Origin: Kriegella aquimaris
Lineage (GTDB): Bacteria; Bacteroidota; Bacteroidia; Flavobacteriales; Flavobacteriaceae
NCBI RefSeq assembly: GCF_900103215.1
Contig: NZ_FNGV01000001.1
Span: 1,201,375-1,244,864, forward strand
Reading direction: 5' to 3'
Length of the DNA: 43,490 nucleotides
Shown: positions 43,408-43,490 of the stretch, piece by piece
Layout: every line of letters begins with the position of its first letter
Numbering within the stretch: the stretch's first letter is position 1
Made by a program: the position numbers and the translations under genes
Notes under the pieces: generated by a model
What the model saw: the letters and a program-made list of their open reading frames with translations, nothing else
Database searches by the model: none
What the model was told of the DNA's origin: nothing

Positions 43408-43490
43408 ATGGGCAAAAAGAAAATTTCATTGGAAGTGATCAATCCCAATGCCGCGGGGATCGACATCGGAAGCAAGAGCCATTGGGCAGC
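43408..43490 (+). CDS. IS110-family transposase, N-terminal fragment cut by the window end
   Basis: The first 27 codons read MGKKKISLEVINPNAAGIDI and continue GSKSHWA. The N-P-x-A-A-G-I-D-I-G-S-K-x-H-W-A pattern is the start of the DEDD (RuvC-like) domain of IS110 transposases, with the first catalytic Asp in GIDIG. The gene runs off the window, so integrity is unknown. Confidence 0.85.
   Translation, partial: MGKKKISLEVINPNAAGIDIGSKSHWA

Overview
The window looks like chromosome from a marine member of the Flavobacteriaceae (Bacteroidota). The evidence is AT-rich DNA, type IX secretion signals (a type B gliding-motility C-terminal domain and a type A sorting domain), a PorP/SprF protein, SprB and thrombospondin type 3 repeats, many lipoproteins, paired sulfatases, TPR-type hybrid sensor kinases, and a Bacteroidetes-type TTG/TAnnTTTG promoter. 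Placement near Zobellia, Maribacter or Arenibacter is a guess. No rRNA, tRNA, CRISPR array or replication origin was recognised.

Layout. (1) 1-2250: the end of a very long repeat-rich type IX substrate and its PorP/SprF partner, closed by a strong terminator. (2) 3.2-12.8 kb: a carbohydrate locus without SusC/SusD. A ThuA-domain protein and a three-part PQQ dehydrogenase/cytochrome c/DUF1080 lipoprotein face two lipoprotein sulfatases and a ROK regulator. (3) 13.1-20.6 kb: a T9SS surface protein, a small lipoprotein abutting it, and a TPR-histidine kinase-receiver-class III cyclase protein. (4) 20.6-30.0 kb, minus strand: a divergent NifJ-like protein, an OsmC-family protein behind a likely sigma-54 promoter, a cNMP-PAS-sigma-54 activator, a DUF2383 protein, a DUF421 membrane protein, a BLUF photoreceptor and a ribosome hibernation factor. 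A 50-residue Pmp3/YqaE gene on the plus strand lies among them. (5) 30.3-38.7 kb: a kinase-like secreted protein, a general-stress flavin-type protein, three single-domain receivers, a PAS histidine kinase, a PAP2 phosphatase and small stress-type proteins. (6) 39.1-42.5 kb: an esterase and a beta-propeller lipoprotein. (7) 42.5-43.49 kb: a truncated CehA/McbA fragment and the start of an IS110-family transposase.

How the parts may work together. Regions 4 and 5 read as a stress and stationary-phase island with several sensory inputs: blue light, PAS ligands, a periplasmic TPR input and probably a cyclic nucleotide. The cyclase and an activator with an intact cyclic-nucleotide pocket lie about 4 kb apart. 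The activator sits directly upstream of a sigma-54-type promoter, with a 44-bp perfect palindrome centred near -100. The NifJ-like enzyme keeps its pyruvate and thiamine site and two ferredoxin-type clusters, but three of the four cysteines that bind the proximal cluster are replaced. In region 2 the fusion could both oxidise a sugar and cleave the resulting keto-glycoside, while the sulfatases remove sulfate.
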